Source: Streptomyces griseorubiginosus
Lineage (GTDB): Bacteria > Actinomycetota > Actinomycetes > Streptomycetales > Streptomycetaceae
NCBI RefSeq assembly: GCF_001514195.1
Contig: NZ_KQ948742.1
Span: 186,001-250,000 of the forward strand
Direction of reading: 5' to 3'
DNA: 64,000 nucleotides
The notes under the pieces are model-generated. The model was not told the origin of the DNA. It was given only the letters and a program-made list of their open reading frames with translations, and ran no database searches. A program made the translations under genes and the position numbers. Below, in pieces: positions 8,450-16,747 of this stretch (its first letter is position 1; each line of letters opens with the position of its first letter).

Positions 8450-9519
8450 TGGATCCCCTCCACCATGCTCGGGTTGCTCTGTGCGCCGATGTGCGCCTGT
8501 GTCGGGTCGTAGCTGACACCGACACCCTTCAGCGCGATCTCTCGTGCTGCCTCAAGGTAGGACAGGGCGCCACTCGATCCGGGATCGTACGTCAGCACCG
8601 TCTGTCCATAACTCGGCGCCTCGGAGATACGGACCGAGCGGGGAATGCTCGTCCGCAGCACCTCATCACCGAAGTGGGTGCGCACCTCGTCCGCGACCTG
8701 GGACGCGAGGCGCGTCCGGCCGTCGTACATGGTGAGCAGGATCGTCGATACGTGCAAGGTGGGGTTGAGGTGACCCCGCACCAGGTCGACGTTGCGCAGT
8801 AGCTGACCCAGCCCTTCCAGCGCGTAGTACTCGCACTGGATCGGGATGAGGACCTCCGCGCCGGCCACCAGCGCGTTGACCGTCAGCAGGCCGAGCGAGG
8901 GCGGGCAGTCGATGAGGATGTAGTCCAAGGGCTGCTCGTACGCCTGGATCGCTCGCTGGAGCCGGCTCTCACGTGCCACCAGGGACACCAGCTCGATCTC
9001 CGCACCGGCGAGATCGATCGTGGCGGGAGCACAGAAGAGACCTTCGACGTCAGGCACCGGCTGGACGACCTCGGACAAGGGCCTGCTGTCCACCAGGACG
9101 TCGTAGATGGAAGGGACTTCGGCGTGATGGTCGATGCCCAGCGCAGTGGATGCGTTGCCCTGGGGGTCGAGGTCGATCACCAGGACACGGCCACCGTGCA
9201 GAGCCAGCGAAGCGGCAAGATTGACGGTCGTCGTCGTCTTGCCCACTCCACCCTTCTGGTTGGCGACGACCATGATCCGGGTCTGCTCGGGCCGGGGCAG
9301 CCCCTCGCCGGCACGGCCCAGAGCCTCTACCGCCAGTTGGGCAGCACGACCGATCGGAGTGTCGTCCATAGGCGGCGGTGTTTCACGTGAAACATCGTCC
9401 CCCATCGACTCGGTTCGGGGACCGGGGACCGGATCGGTCATCGGTCCCGCGATGTTGGCGTTGGACCGCAAGGATTCACTCTCCTCGACTTCAGGCTCGC
9501 AATGAACAGAGCCTCCCAT
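8446..9519 (-). CDS. parA: Chromosome partitioning ATPase ParA
   Basis: 357-residue deviant Walker ATPase that, with ParB, segregates chromosomes and in Streptomyces works during sporulation septation. The P-loop reads KGGVGKTTT, Walker A' DLDPQGN, and Walker B IDCPPSLG. The N-terminal extension of about 75 residues is poorly structured. The start MGGS is chosen because it gives the size I remember for Streptomyces ParA; the frame stays open to a GTG at 9693 that lacks a ribosome site, and MTDP downstream is another option. A parS site at 9380-9393 lies in the coding sequence and encodes VSRET. Confidence 0.92.
   Translation of the reverse strand: MGGSVHCEPEVEESESLRSNANIAGPMTDPVPGPRTESMGDDVSRETPPPMDDTPIGRAAQLAVEALGRAGEGLPRPEQTRIMVVANQKGGVGKTTTTVNLAASLALHGGRVLVIDLDPQGNASTALGIDHHAEVPSIYDVLVDSRPLSEVVQPVPDVEGLFCAPATIDLAGAEIELVSLVARESRLQRAIQAYEQPLDYILIDCPPSLGLLTVNALVAGAEVLIPIQCEYYALEGLGQLLRNVDLVRGHLNPTLHVSTILLTMYDGRTRLASQVADEVRTHFGDEVLRTSIPRSVRISEAPSYGQTVLTYDPGSSGALSYLEAAREIALKGVGVSYDPTQAHIGAQSNPSMVEGIQ
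9380..9393. promoter_or_regulatory. parS site inside parA
   Basis: Perfect GTTTCACGTGAAAC within the N-terminal part of parA. Confidence 0.93.
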
Positions 9520-9677
9520 GTCTTCGGGGGTGTGAACCAGTGAGGCCTGTTGTTCTGTGGAGAAATCCACCTCTGTGGACAACTCCGTTACCTCTCCGAG
9601 TGACCCGAGAGGCTTTCGGTCGCGGGGTTCGGCCGCGGCGCGGCCCCGGCTGATGATGCCGTGCAGCAGTGAGCGAC

Positions 9678-9691
9678 GTTTCACGTGAAAC
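9678..9691. promoter_or_regulatory. parS site upstream of parA
   Basis: Perfect GTTTCACGTGAAAC about 160 bp before the chosen parA start, in the region expected to hold the parAB promoters. ParB binding here could influence parAB transcription. Confidence 0.92.
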
Positions 9692-9784
9692 ACGATGCAC
9701 AGCAGCGGTGGCCGTTCCGCCGCGACACTCCGGCATGCGTAGGTTTGGCAGCTTGTGTGGAGTACGTCTCGTCGTCAGGACGGA

Positions 9785-10501
9785 TCAGCGTCGTCGGCGG
9801 GTCCGCCCGGTCCGGGCGGCCTTGGCACGCTTGGCGGCGAACCGCACACCGCCCGGGCTCTCACCGACCTCGACCCGCACCACGGTGGACAGCGGATCGA
9901 CCACACCCTCACCCACATGCAGGACGGAGGTCTCCACGGCACCGAGCTTGCTCAACGCCGTGGATGCGGCCTTGAGCTCTTCCTCCGCGGTGTCGCCCTT
10001 GAGGGCGAGCATCTCCCCATAGGGACGCAGCAGCGGGATGCCCCAGGTCGCCAGCCGGTCCAGCGGAGCAACGGCCCGCGCCGTCACGACATGGACGGGA
10101 GTGAGCTTGCCCATGACCTCCTCGGCCCGACCACGGACCACCGTCACATGGTTCAGGCCCAGCAGCTCCACGACCTCCGTCAGGAACGTCGTACGCCGCA
10201 GCAGAGGCTCCAGGAGCGTGATCTTCAGATCCTCGCGGACGAGAGCCAAGGGGATGCCGGGTAGCCCGGCTCCGGAGCCGACGTCGCACACGGTCACGCT
10301 CTCGGGAACGACCTCCGAGAGCACCGCGCAGTTCAGCAGATGCCGCTCCCACAGGCGGGGCACTTCACGCGGTCCGATCAGACCGCGCTGCACACCCGCC
10401 TCGGCAAGCAGCTCGGCGTAGCGGACCGCGTCCGCGAAGCGATCGCCGAACACCTCACGCGCCTGCTCGGGCGCGGGGGGAAGCTCCGCTGCCTCCGTCA
10501 C
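9785..10501 (-). CDS. rsmG: 16S rRNA (guanine527-N7)-methyltransferase RsmG (GidB)
   Basis: 238-residue SAM-dependent methyltransferase that modifies G527 of 16S rRNA; loss of this enzyme is known to give low-level streptomycin resistance. The SAM-binding loop VCDVGSGAGLPGIPLAL and the RAEE and VVTARAVAPL segments are characteristic. The C-terminus is very basic (RTGRTRRRR). The GTG start is preceded by GGAAGGACGG at good spacing. It lies between jag and parA as in other actinobacteria. Confidence 0.95.
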   Translation of the reverse strand: MTEAAELPPAPEQAREVFGDRFADAVRYAELLAEAGVQRGLIGPREVPRLWERHLLNCAVLSEVVPESVTVCDVGSGAGLPGIPLALVREDLKITLLEPLLRRTTFLTEVVELLGLNHVTVVRGRAEEVMGKLTPVHVVTARAVAPLDRLATWGIPLLRPYGEMLALKGDTAEEELKAASTALSKLGAVETSVLHVGEGVVDPLSTVVRVEVGESPGGVRFAAKRAKAARTGRTRRRR

Positions 10502-10573
10502 GGGGAACCGTCCTTCCGTACCGCATCGACGCACCCGGCGCCGACCACCAGAACTATCAGGCTGACAAAGTTC

Positions 10574-10600
10574 GGCCCCGCCTGCTCTACAGACGGGGCC
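10574..10600. terminator. Hairpin between jag and rsmG
   Basis: GGCCCCG and its near complement in ACGGGGCC flank an 11-13 base loop in the 118-bp gap between rsmG and jag. It could terminate or attenuate the rpmH-jag operon before rsmG. Confidence 0.5.
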
Positions 10601-10619
10601 GGAGAAACCTAGGAACCGA

Positions 10620-11132
10620 TCAGGCGGGAAGCACGACGACGAAGCGCTGCGGCTCCTCGCCCTCCGACTCGCTGCGCAGGCCGGCGGCCTTGACCGCGTC
10701 GTGCACGACCTTGCGCTCGAACGGCGTCATCGGCTTGAGCTTCACGGACTCGCCGGTGCTCTTGACCTCGGCGGCCGCCTTGGAACCCAGCTCGGAGAGC
10801 TCGGCGCGCTTCTTGGCCCGGTAACCGGCGATGTCCAGCATCAGACGGCTGCGATCCCCGGTCTCCCGGTGGACGGCCAGGCGGGTGAGCTCCTGAAGGG
10901 CTTCCAGCACCTCGCCGTCACGACCGACCAGCTTCTGCAGATCGCGGCCGCCCGCGTCGCTGATGATCGAGACAGCGGCGCGATCGGCCTCGACGTCCAT
11001 GTCGATGTCGCCGTCGAGATCGGCGATGTCGAGCAGACCCTCGAGGTAGTCCGCCGCGATCTCGCCCTCCTGCTCCAGGCGGGTCAGGGTGTCTGCACCC
11101 TCGGCAGCGGCGGAGGTGGTGCCTTCCGTCAC
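10620..11132 (-). CDS. jag: RNA-binding protein Jag/KhpB
   Basis: 170-residue protein with a KH domain (about residues 45-105; the GRDGEVLEALQEL loop stands for GxxG) followed by an R3H domain (TPFERKVVHDAV). It binds RNA and is linked to cell-wall growth and membrane insertion. An acidic N-terminal stretch replaces the Jag-N domain of Firmicutes. The GTG start has GAAGGAG 8 bp upstream. It is separated from yidC by only 16 bp and belongs to the rpmH-rnpA-yidD-yidC-jag operon. Confidence 0.93.
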   Translation of the reverse strand: MTEGTTSAAAEGADTLTRLEQEGEIAADYLEGLLDIADLDGDIDMDVEADRAAVSIISDAGGRDLQKLVGRDGEVLEALQELTRLAVHRETGDRSRLMLDIAGYRAKKRAELSELGSKAAAEVKSTGESVKLKPMTPFERKVVHDAVKAAGLRSESEGEEPQRFVVVLPA

Positions 11133-11148
11133 GGGATGGACTCCTTCG

Positions 11149-12417
11149 TTACTTCTTGGACGGGGACTTGGGCCGCTGCGGGCCCTTGCGCTGTCCGGAC
11201 TGGGCCTTGCTGCGGTTGGCGCTGCCGGGCTGCTTCTTGGCAGCGGGCTTGGCGTCCTCGGGCTCCTCGGCCTTGCTGAGCGAGGTCGGCTCCGACGCCT
11301 CGGTCTCACCGGCCGCCTTGGGGCCGCCCGACTGGCGCTGGGACTTGCTCTGCCGCTTGGGCTGCTGACGCTTGGGCGTGGCCCCGCTCGCCGGCGAACC
11401 GTCCTCGGTCTGGACAGCGGCCTGGGACTCGCTCTGGATCACGGTGCCGTCGGCCTGAGCCGCCAGACCGGCCTTGTTCAGACCGTTGATGAACTTGCGC
11501 TCGAACTCGTTGCGGTCCCGGCCCTTGGCGACGATGGCCTTGATGATGGTGCGCTCACTGCGCTTGCGGGCCTTGCCGTGGTTCATGACGTGCTTGGTGA
11601 GGCGCTCCAGGTAGGCGGCCTGGGCCTTGGAACCCGGGGTCGGGTTGTTGTGGATGACGTACATCTGCTGGCCCATGGTCCACACGTTGGTGGTCAGCCA
11701 GTAGACGAGGACACCGACCGGGAAGTTGATGCCGAAGACGGCGAACATGACCGGGAAGACGTACATCAGCATCTTCTGCTGCTGCATGAACGGCGTCTTG
11801 ACCGTGGTGTCGACGTTCTTCGTCATCAGCTGGCGCTGCGTGTAGAACTGCGACGCCGACATCAGAATGATCATGACCGCGGTGACGACCCGCACATCGG
11901 TGACCGTGGCACCCAGCGCCTGGACGGTGGCGGAACCGTCCTTGAACTTCGCGGCCAGCGGGGCCCCGAAGATGTGCGCCTTACGGGCACTGGCCAGCAG
12001 CGACTCGTTGATGACACCGATGGTGTCGCCCGTCGCGATGCCGTTGAGCACGTGGTACAGGGCGAAGAAGAACGGCGACTGCGCCAGGATGGGAAGGCAC
12101 GAGGAGAGCGGGTTGGTGCCCGTCTCCTTGTACAGCTTCATCATCTCTTCGGACTGACGCTGCTTGTCGTTCTTGTAGCGCTCCTGGATCTTCTTCATCT
12201 CGGGCTGGAGCGTCTGCATGGCCCGCGTCGACTTGATCTGCTTCACGAAGAGCGGGATCAGGCAGATACGGATCAGGATCACGAGAGACACGATCGACAG
12301 GCCCCAGGCCCACCCGGTGTCGGGGCCGAAGATGGCGCCGTACACCTTGTGGAACTGGACGATGACCCAGGAGACGGGTGTCGTGATGAAGCTGAAAAGA
12401 CTGGCAATCGTGTCCAC
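11149..12417 (-). CDS. yidC: Membrane protein insertase YidC
   Basis: 422-residue YidC/Oxa1 insertase. The conserved core has the first helix near SLFSFITTPVSWVIVQF, the hydrophilic-groove helix with Arg (SIVSLVILIRICLIPLFV), the cytoplasmic helical loop (EMKKIQERYKNDKQ), and the helices around SCLPILAQSPFFFALYHVL and the terminal pair. A C-terminal tail of over 130 residues rich in Lys, Arg, Gln and Ser is typical of actinobacteria and likely contacts ribosomes. It lies 3 bp after yidD in the same operon. Confidence 0.96.
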   Translation of the reverse strand: MDTIASLFSFITTPVSWVIVQFHKVYGAIFGPDTGWAWGLSIVSLVILIRICLIPLFVKQIKSTRAMQTLQPEMKKIQERYKNDKQRQSEEMMKLYKETGTNPLSSCLPILAQSPFFFALYHVLNGIATGDTIGVINESLLASARKAHIFGAPLAAKFKDGSATVQALGATVTDVRVVTAVMIILMSASQFYTQRQLMTKNVDTTVKTPFMQQQKMLMYVFPVMFAVFGINFPVGVLVYWLTTNVWTMGQQMYVIHNNPTPGSKAQAAYLERLTKHVMNHGKARKRSERTIIKAIVAKGRDRNEFERKFINGLNKAGLAAQADGTVIQSESQAAVQTEDGSPASGATPKRQQPKRQSKSQRQSGGPKAAGETEASEPTSLSKAEEPEDAKPAAKKQPGSANRSKAQSGQRKGPQRPKSPSKK

Positions 12418-12420
12418 TAA

Positions 12421-12774
12421 TCATGCTCCTTGGGCATGGGACGGAGTCTCTGCGGCCGGGCTCGAAGGAGTATGTCCCTCGGTGGCCGAGTCGGCGGCGG
12501 AGGGCCCGCCCCTGCGTGCACGCCAGGCGTTACGCAGCATTTCGTGCCACCGCGGACGCTTGCGCGGCGGGACATGGTCCACACCACCCAGCGACCACGG
12601 ATTGCACCGCAGGATGCGCCAGGCGGTGAGTGCCGTTCCCTTGATCGCACCGTGGCGGTCGATGGCCTGGAAGCCGTAGTGGGAACACGACGGGTAGTAC
12701 TTGCAGACCGGCCCCAGCAGCGGACTGATGGTCCACTGGTACAGCTTGATCAGCGCCAGCAGCGGGTACTTCAT
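12421..12774 (-). CDS. yidD: Membrane protein insertion efficiency factor YidD
   Basis: 117-residue YidD family protein with the diagnostic YQWTISPLLGPVCKYYPSCS stretch (three conserved Cys counting the one near AWRILRCNPWS) and HYGFQAIDRHGAIKG. A Pro/Ala-rich tail follows the domain. Its start overlaps the rnpA stop by 4 bp. Confidence 0.95.
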   Translation of the reverse strand: MKYPLLALIKLYQWTISPLLGPVCKYYPSCSHYGFQAIDRHGAIKGTALTAWRILRCNPWSLGGVDHVPPRKRPRWHEMLRNAWRARRGGPSAADSATEGHTPSSPAAETPSHAQGA

Positions 12775-13142
12775 CGCGCGCCCCCTCCCAGCAGCCGCTG
12801 AACAGCGGCATCCAGGTCTCGGGCCAGTTGTTCATGATCGGCGTCGCCCGCCTCGGGCAGCGCTCGTACGACTACCAGGCTACCGGGGGGAAACAGGTCC
12901 ACCCTGTCGCGCATCAGATGGCGAAGCCTGCGCTTCACCTTGTTGCGCACCACGGCACCACCCACGGCCTTGCTCACGACGAAACCCGCACGCGTCGGGG
13001 GAGCGCTCTCCCCAGGCGCGTGCGGGTTCGTGGCACCGCTACGAAGATGGACGACGAGGGACGGGCGTCCGGCCCGGCGCCCTCGTCGTACCGCGGTCGC
13101 GAAGTCCTCGCGCCGCCTCAGCCGGTTCTCGGTGGGCAGCAC
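12771..13142 (-). CDS. rnpA: Ribonuclease P protein component
   Basis: 123-residue basic protein subunit of RNase P, which helps the catalytic RNA process tRNA 5' ends. The N-terminal MLPTENRLRRREDFATAVRR and the RNR-type motif (VVRNKVKRRLRHLMRD) are diagnostic. It lies directly downstream of rpmH in the universal rpmH-rnpA arrangement. Confidence 0.96.
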   Translation of the reverse strand: MLPTENRLRRREDFATAVRRGRRAGRPSLVVHLRSGATNPHAPGESAPPTRAGFVVSKAVGGAVVRNKVKRRLRHLMRDRVDLFPPGSLVVVRALPEAGDADHEQLARDLDAAVQRLLGGGAR

Positions 13143-13163
13143 GACGGCATGACCTGACCGGGA

Positions 13164-13301
13164 TCAGGCGGACAGGCTGGCGCGACCCTTGCTGCGGCGG
13201 TTCGCCAGAATCGCGCGGCCGGCACGGGTACGCATCCGCAGACGGAAGCCGTGGGTCTTGGCGCGACGACGGTTGTTCGGCTGGAAGGTGCGCTTGCTCA
13301 C
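13164..13301 (-). CDS. rpmH: 50S ribosomal protein L34
   Basis: 45-residue L34, starting (V)SKRTFQPNNRRRAKTHGF and ending GRASLSA, a full-length match to the bacterial family. The GTG start has GGAG upstream. It is the first gene of the minus-strand operon running to jag and is divergent from dnaA. Confidence 0.97.
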   Translation of the reverse strand: MSKRTFQPNNRRRAKTHGFRLRMRTRAGRAILANRRSKGRASLSA

Positions 13302-13519
13302 TCGGGGGCTCCAGAAATCAATCGGTGGTGGCGGGTGCCGTCCTGGCTGTCACCGTGCGCCCACGAGTAGCTCGCAGTTACGCCCGTGTGCACCGCTTCC
13401 CGATCACCTGACGTGACCTGTGCCCATCGGAGGCAGGCGGCAGCAGCCATCGACAACTCGACCTGGTTACGGTACGCGGGGCTACGCCATCCGGTCAAAC
13501 CAGAGGCCACAGGGAGACA

Positions 13520-13540
13520 CTGTCCACAGGCTGGGGACAA
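13520..13540. promoter_or_regulatory. Two DnaA boxes upstream of dnaA
   Basis: CTGTCCACA (13520-13528) and the opposed TGGGGACAA (13532-13540) lie 3 bp apart, about 145 bp before dnaA. Each differs by one base from the box TTGTCCACA. A paired arrangement in the dnaA promoter is known for autoregulation by DnaA in Streptomyces. The 383-bp region 13302-13684 otherwise holds the divergent rpmH and dnaA promoters. Confidence 0.75.
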
Positions 13541-13684
13541 CAACTTGAACCGCACCCGTCGCCCTGACTACCGTGGCTGAACTCCGATTCGTTCCCTTGA
13601 CCCCTGTGTTTCGGCTCCACCCCATTTGAATCCCGACTCGTCCCACAACCACACGTTCGTGGGACCCGTGAGAGAGCGTGCCCT

Positions 13685-15760
13685 GTGGCTGACGTACCTG
13701 CCGATCTTGCCGCAGTGTGGCCACGTGTACTCGAGCAACTCCTCGGTGAGGGCCGCGTCCAGGGTGTGGAGGCGAAGGACGAGCACTGGATCCGCCGCTG
13801 CCAGCCCCTCGCGCTGGTCGCCGACACCGCCCTGCTCGCCGTACCGAACGAATTTGCGAAAGGCGTACTGGAGGGCCGGCTCGCCCCCGCCGTCAGCGAG
13901 ACGCTGAGCCGTGAATGCGGCCGCCCGATCCGTATCGCCATCACCGTCGACGACTCCGCCGGCGAGCCCCCCTCCCCGCCCGCACCCCCGGCCCCCCGCT
14001 CCCAGCCTCGCTACGAGGAGCCCGAGCTCCCCTCCGGCCAGTACGACGGGCCCTACGACAACCAGTACGACAAGCAATACGACAACCAGTACGAGGGCTA
14101 CGGGCGCCACCGCGCCGACGACCGTCAGCGCGACGACCGCCAGCGCGCGGACGACTCCCCCTCGGGCCGCCCCGAGCAGCGCCCCGGCCCCCAGGGCGAC
14201 CACAAGCCCCGCCCGGACCAGCTCCCGACCGCCCGGCCCGCGTACCCCTCCGAGTACCAGCGCCCCGAACCCGGCGCCTGGCCGCGGCCCGCGCAGGACG
14301 AGTACAGCTGGCAGCAGCCACGGCTCGGCTTCCCGGAGCGCGACCCGTACGCGACCCCGTCACAGGAGCCGTATCAGCAGGAGTCGTACAAGCAGGAGCC
14401 GTACCCCCAGGAGCCGTACAAGCAAGAGGCGTACAAGCAGGAACCGTACGCACAGGACCCCTACGGCTCCCCCTCGCAGGACTACCGCCCCCAGTCCATG
14501 GAGCGTCCCTCCTACGACAACCCGCGCCCCGACTACGACCAGCGGCCGGACTACGACAAGTCCCGCCCGGACTACGACCCGCGGGACGCCCGCCGGGACC
14601 TGCCCGAGCCCCCGTCCGCGACCGGGCACGTGCACCGCGGCGGCCCGGTCGGCTCCAACCTGCCCACGACCGGCGCCCCCGGCCCGCTGGCCGCACAGCC
14701 CGCACCGGCGACCGGCCCCGGTGAGCCCACCGCGCGGCTGAACCCGAAGTACCTCTTCGACACCTTCGTCATCGGCGCCTCCAACCGCTTCGCGCACGCG
14801 GCCGCCGTCGCCGTCGCAGAAGCGCCGGCCAAGGCCTACAACCCCCTCTTCATCTACGGCGAGTCGGGCCTCGGAAAAACGCACCTGCTGCACGCCATCG
14901 GGCACTACGCGCGCAGCCTCTACCCCGGCACACGCGTGCGGTACGTGAGCTCGGAGGAGTTCACCAACGAGTTCATCAACTCCATCCGCGACGGCAAGGG
15001 CGACAGCTTCCGCAAGCGCTACCGCGAGATGGACATCCTGCTCGTCGACGACATCCAGTTCCTCGCGGACAAGGAGTCGACGCAGGAGGAGTTCTTCCAC
15101 ACCTTCAACACCCTCCACAACGCCAACAAGCAGATCGTGCTCTCCAGCGACCGGCCGCCCAAGCAGCTGGTCACCCTGGAGGACCGGCTGCGGAACCGTT
15201 TCGAGTGGGGCCTGATCACCGACGTCCAGCCGCCCGAGCTGGAGACCCGGATCGCGATCCTGCGCAAGAAGGCGGTCCAGGAGCAGCTCAACGCCCCGCC
15301 GGAGGTCCTGGAGTTCATCGCCTCCCGCATCTCGCGCAACATCCGCGAGCTGGAGGGCGCGCTGATCCGCGTGACGGCGTTCGCCTCGCTCAACCGGCAG
15401 CCGGTCGACCTGGGCCTGACGGAGATCGTCCTCAAGGACCTGATCCCCGGCGGCGAGGACTCGGCCCCGGAGATCACCTCCACGGCGATCATGAGCGCCA
15501 CGGCCGACTACTTCGGCCTGACCGTCGAGGACCTCTGCGGCACCTCGCGCGGCCGCGCGCTCGTCACGGCCCGGCAGATCGCCATGTACCTCTGCCGCGA
15601 GCTCACCGACCTCTCGCTGCCCAAGATCGGCGCACTGTTCGGCGGTCGCGACCACACGACCGTCATGCACGCGGACCGCAAGATCCGCAATCTGATGGCC
15701 GAGCGGCGCTCCATCTACAACCAGGTCACCGAGCTGACGAACCGCATCAAGAACGGCTGA
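13685..15760 (+). CDS. dnaA: Chromosomal replication initiator DnaA
   Basis: 691-residue initiator ATPase. Domain I (residues 1-90) mediates self-interaction. Domain II (about 95-340) is very long and disordered, rich in Pro, Tyr, Gln and Asp, with short repeats built on QEPYKQE and DNQYDKQ. Domain III starts at LNPKYLFDTFVIGASNRFAHA with Walker A GESGLGKTH and Walker B ILLVDDIQFL. Domain IV ends with the DNA-binding signature SLPKIGALFGGRDHTTVMHA. Streptomyces DnaA is known to have an enlarged domain II. The GTG start gives the expected MADVPADLAAVWPRVLEQL. Confidence 0.98.
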   Translation: MADVPADLAAVWPRVLEQLLGEGRVQGVEAKDEHWIRRCQPLALVADTALLAVPNEFAKGVLEGRLAPAVSETLSRECGRPIRIAITVDDSAGEPPSPPAPPAPRSQPRYEEPELPSGQYDGPYDNQYDKQYDNQYEGYGRHRADDRQRDDRQRADDSPSGRPEQRPGPQGDHKPRPDQLPTARPAYPSEYQRPEPGAWPRPAQDEYSWQQPRLGFPERDPYATPSQEPYQQESYKQEPYPQEPYKQEAYKQEPYAQDPYGSPSQDYRPQSMERPSYDNPRPDYDQRPDYDKSRPDYDPRDARRDLPEPPSATGHVHRGGPVGSNLPTTGAPGPLAAQPAPATGPGEPTARLNPKYLFDTFVIGASNRFAHAAAVAVAEAPAKAYNPLFIYGESGLGKTHLLHAIGHYARSLYPGTRVRYVSSEEFTNEFINSIRDGKGDSFRKRYREMDILLVDDIQFLADKESTQEEFFHTFNTLHNANKQIVLSSDRPPKQLVTLEDRLRNRFEWGLITDVQPPELETRIAILRKKAVQEQLNAPPEVLEFIASRISRNIRELEGALIRVTAFASLNRQPVDLGLTEIVLKDLIPGGEDSAPEITSTAIMSATADYFGLTVEDLCGTSRGRALVTARQIAMYLCRELTDLSLPKIGALFGGRDHTTVMHADRKIRNLMAERRSIYNQVTELTNRIKNG

Positions 15761-15792
15761 CAGAAGCAGAGTCACGGGGGCTCGACAGCCAC

Positions 15793-15824
15793 GGGCGCCC
15801 TGGGGACGAGGTCCCTGGGGCGCC
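15793..15824 (+). terminator. Terminator of dnaA
   Basis: Imperfect GC-rich hairpin: GGGCGCCCTGGGGAC (15793-15807) with GTCCCTGGGGCGCC (15811-15824), 32 bp after the dnaA stop. Confidence 0.75.
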
Positions 15825-15862
15825 TTCGTCATTCCCCGGCTGCCCTTCTCGGTCCCCGGCCG

Positions 15863-15930
15863 CCCTTCGTCGTCCCCTGGCACGCCCTGATTCGTCCTCC
15901 GGCCCGCCCTTCGTCGTCCCCCGGCACGCC
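15863..15930 (+). repeat. Short imperfect direct repeat between dnaA and oriC
   Basis: CGCCCTTCGTCGTCCCC followed by TGGCACGCC near 15863 recurs near 15905 with a single C/T difference. It lies between the dnaA terminator and the first DnaA boxes. No function is evident. Confidence 0.6.
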
Positions 15931-16035
15931 TCCTCGCCGTTCCACAGGTCACGACGCCGTAGCCCGGTGTTCGATTCCCCGCCGGGTTACGGCCTCTCTC
16001 CACAGATCCGGTGACTTTTTTCCCTCCACATCCTG

Positions 16036-16503
16036 GGGACTGCGAAGTTGTCCAGATCGCCGTCCACAGGGACCTTCCTGAAAGACCATCACCCCAGGTC
16101 ACCTCCTTGTGGATTCGTGGACGAACGATCTCCACAGACTGTGGACAGTCGGAAGATCCACAGGCTGTGCATCAAGTTGTCCACCGGCAACCCACAGGCG
16201 GAGGCCGGTTGTCCCCAGAGATCACCAGCTTCTCCACATGCCTGTCCACTGTTCGGCAACGTGACGCGCCTGATCACCGGGTCGAGTGAAAGGCGTCACA
16301 CGAAGGTGCCGGGTTGGGCTGTGGGAAACGTGGGTAAAGCTGGGGACGGCGTTGGGGAGAAGTCGCCTCAGGCTGTGCACGGAGTGTGCAGAACTTTCTG
16401 TTCTCCACAGAGACGCCCAGTTGTCCACCGGTGTCGCCCACAGGGTCCGTGGACAAAATTTCCCCTCTGAGCTGGGAAAACGGGGTTATCCACGGTATCC
16501 ACA
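16036..16503. other. oriC: Origin of chromosome replication, oriC
   Basis: The dnaA-dnaN intergenic region is packed with DnaA boxes in both directions: TGTGGACAG (16140), TTGTCCACC (16177), TTGTCCCCA (16209), TTCTCCACA (16230), CTGTCCACT (16242), TTCTCCACA (16401), TTGTCCACC (16421), CGTGGACAA (16448), TTATCCACG (16486) and GTATCCACA (16495), plus weaker ones such as TTGTCCAGA near 16038 and GATCCACAG near 16155. Most differ from TTGTCCACA by one or two bases. Location and box density match the Streptomyces origin, from which the linear chromosome replicates in both directions. Region 15825-16035 and 16504-16747 holds repeats and the dnaN promoter/leader. Confidence 0.95.
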
Positions 16504-16747
16504 GCCCCTACTACTACTGACAACTAGAGAGAGCTGGGAATCCGTTTCGAAGGAGGCCCTGTGCACAACTCGCTCTCCGGTGCCCGACTGCCCCTCGTCA
16601 CGACTTGACCCCGAGAGGCACCTACTGTCAGTGGGGTGCGTCAGACTGTTCCCCGGTGTCCTTCCCGTCACCGGGGCCGACGACACCGAGACAGACGACG
16701 AAGCCAGGCAGGCCGAGCAGCGCCGGCAACAGCAGGAGGCGGCAACA

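Noticed and set aside
14360..16135. 591-codon minus-strand frame over dnaA and oriC
   Set aside because: Shadow of the high-GC dnaA gene; no family-like sequence and it would cover the origin.
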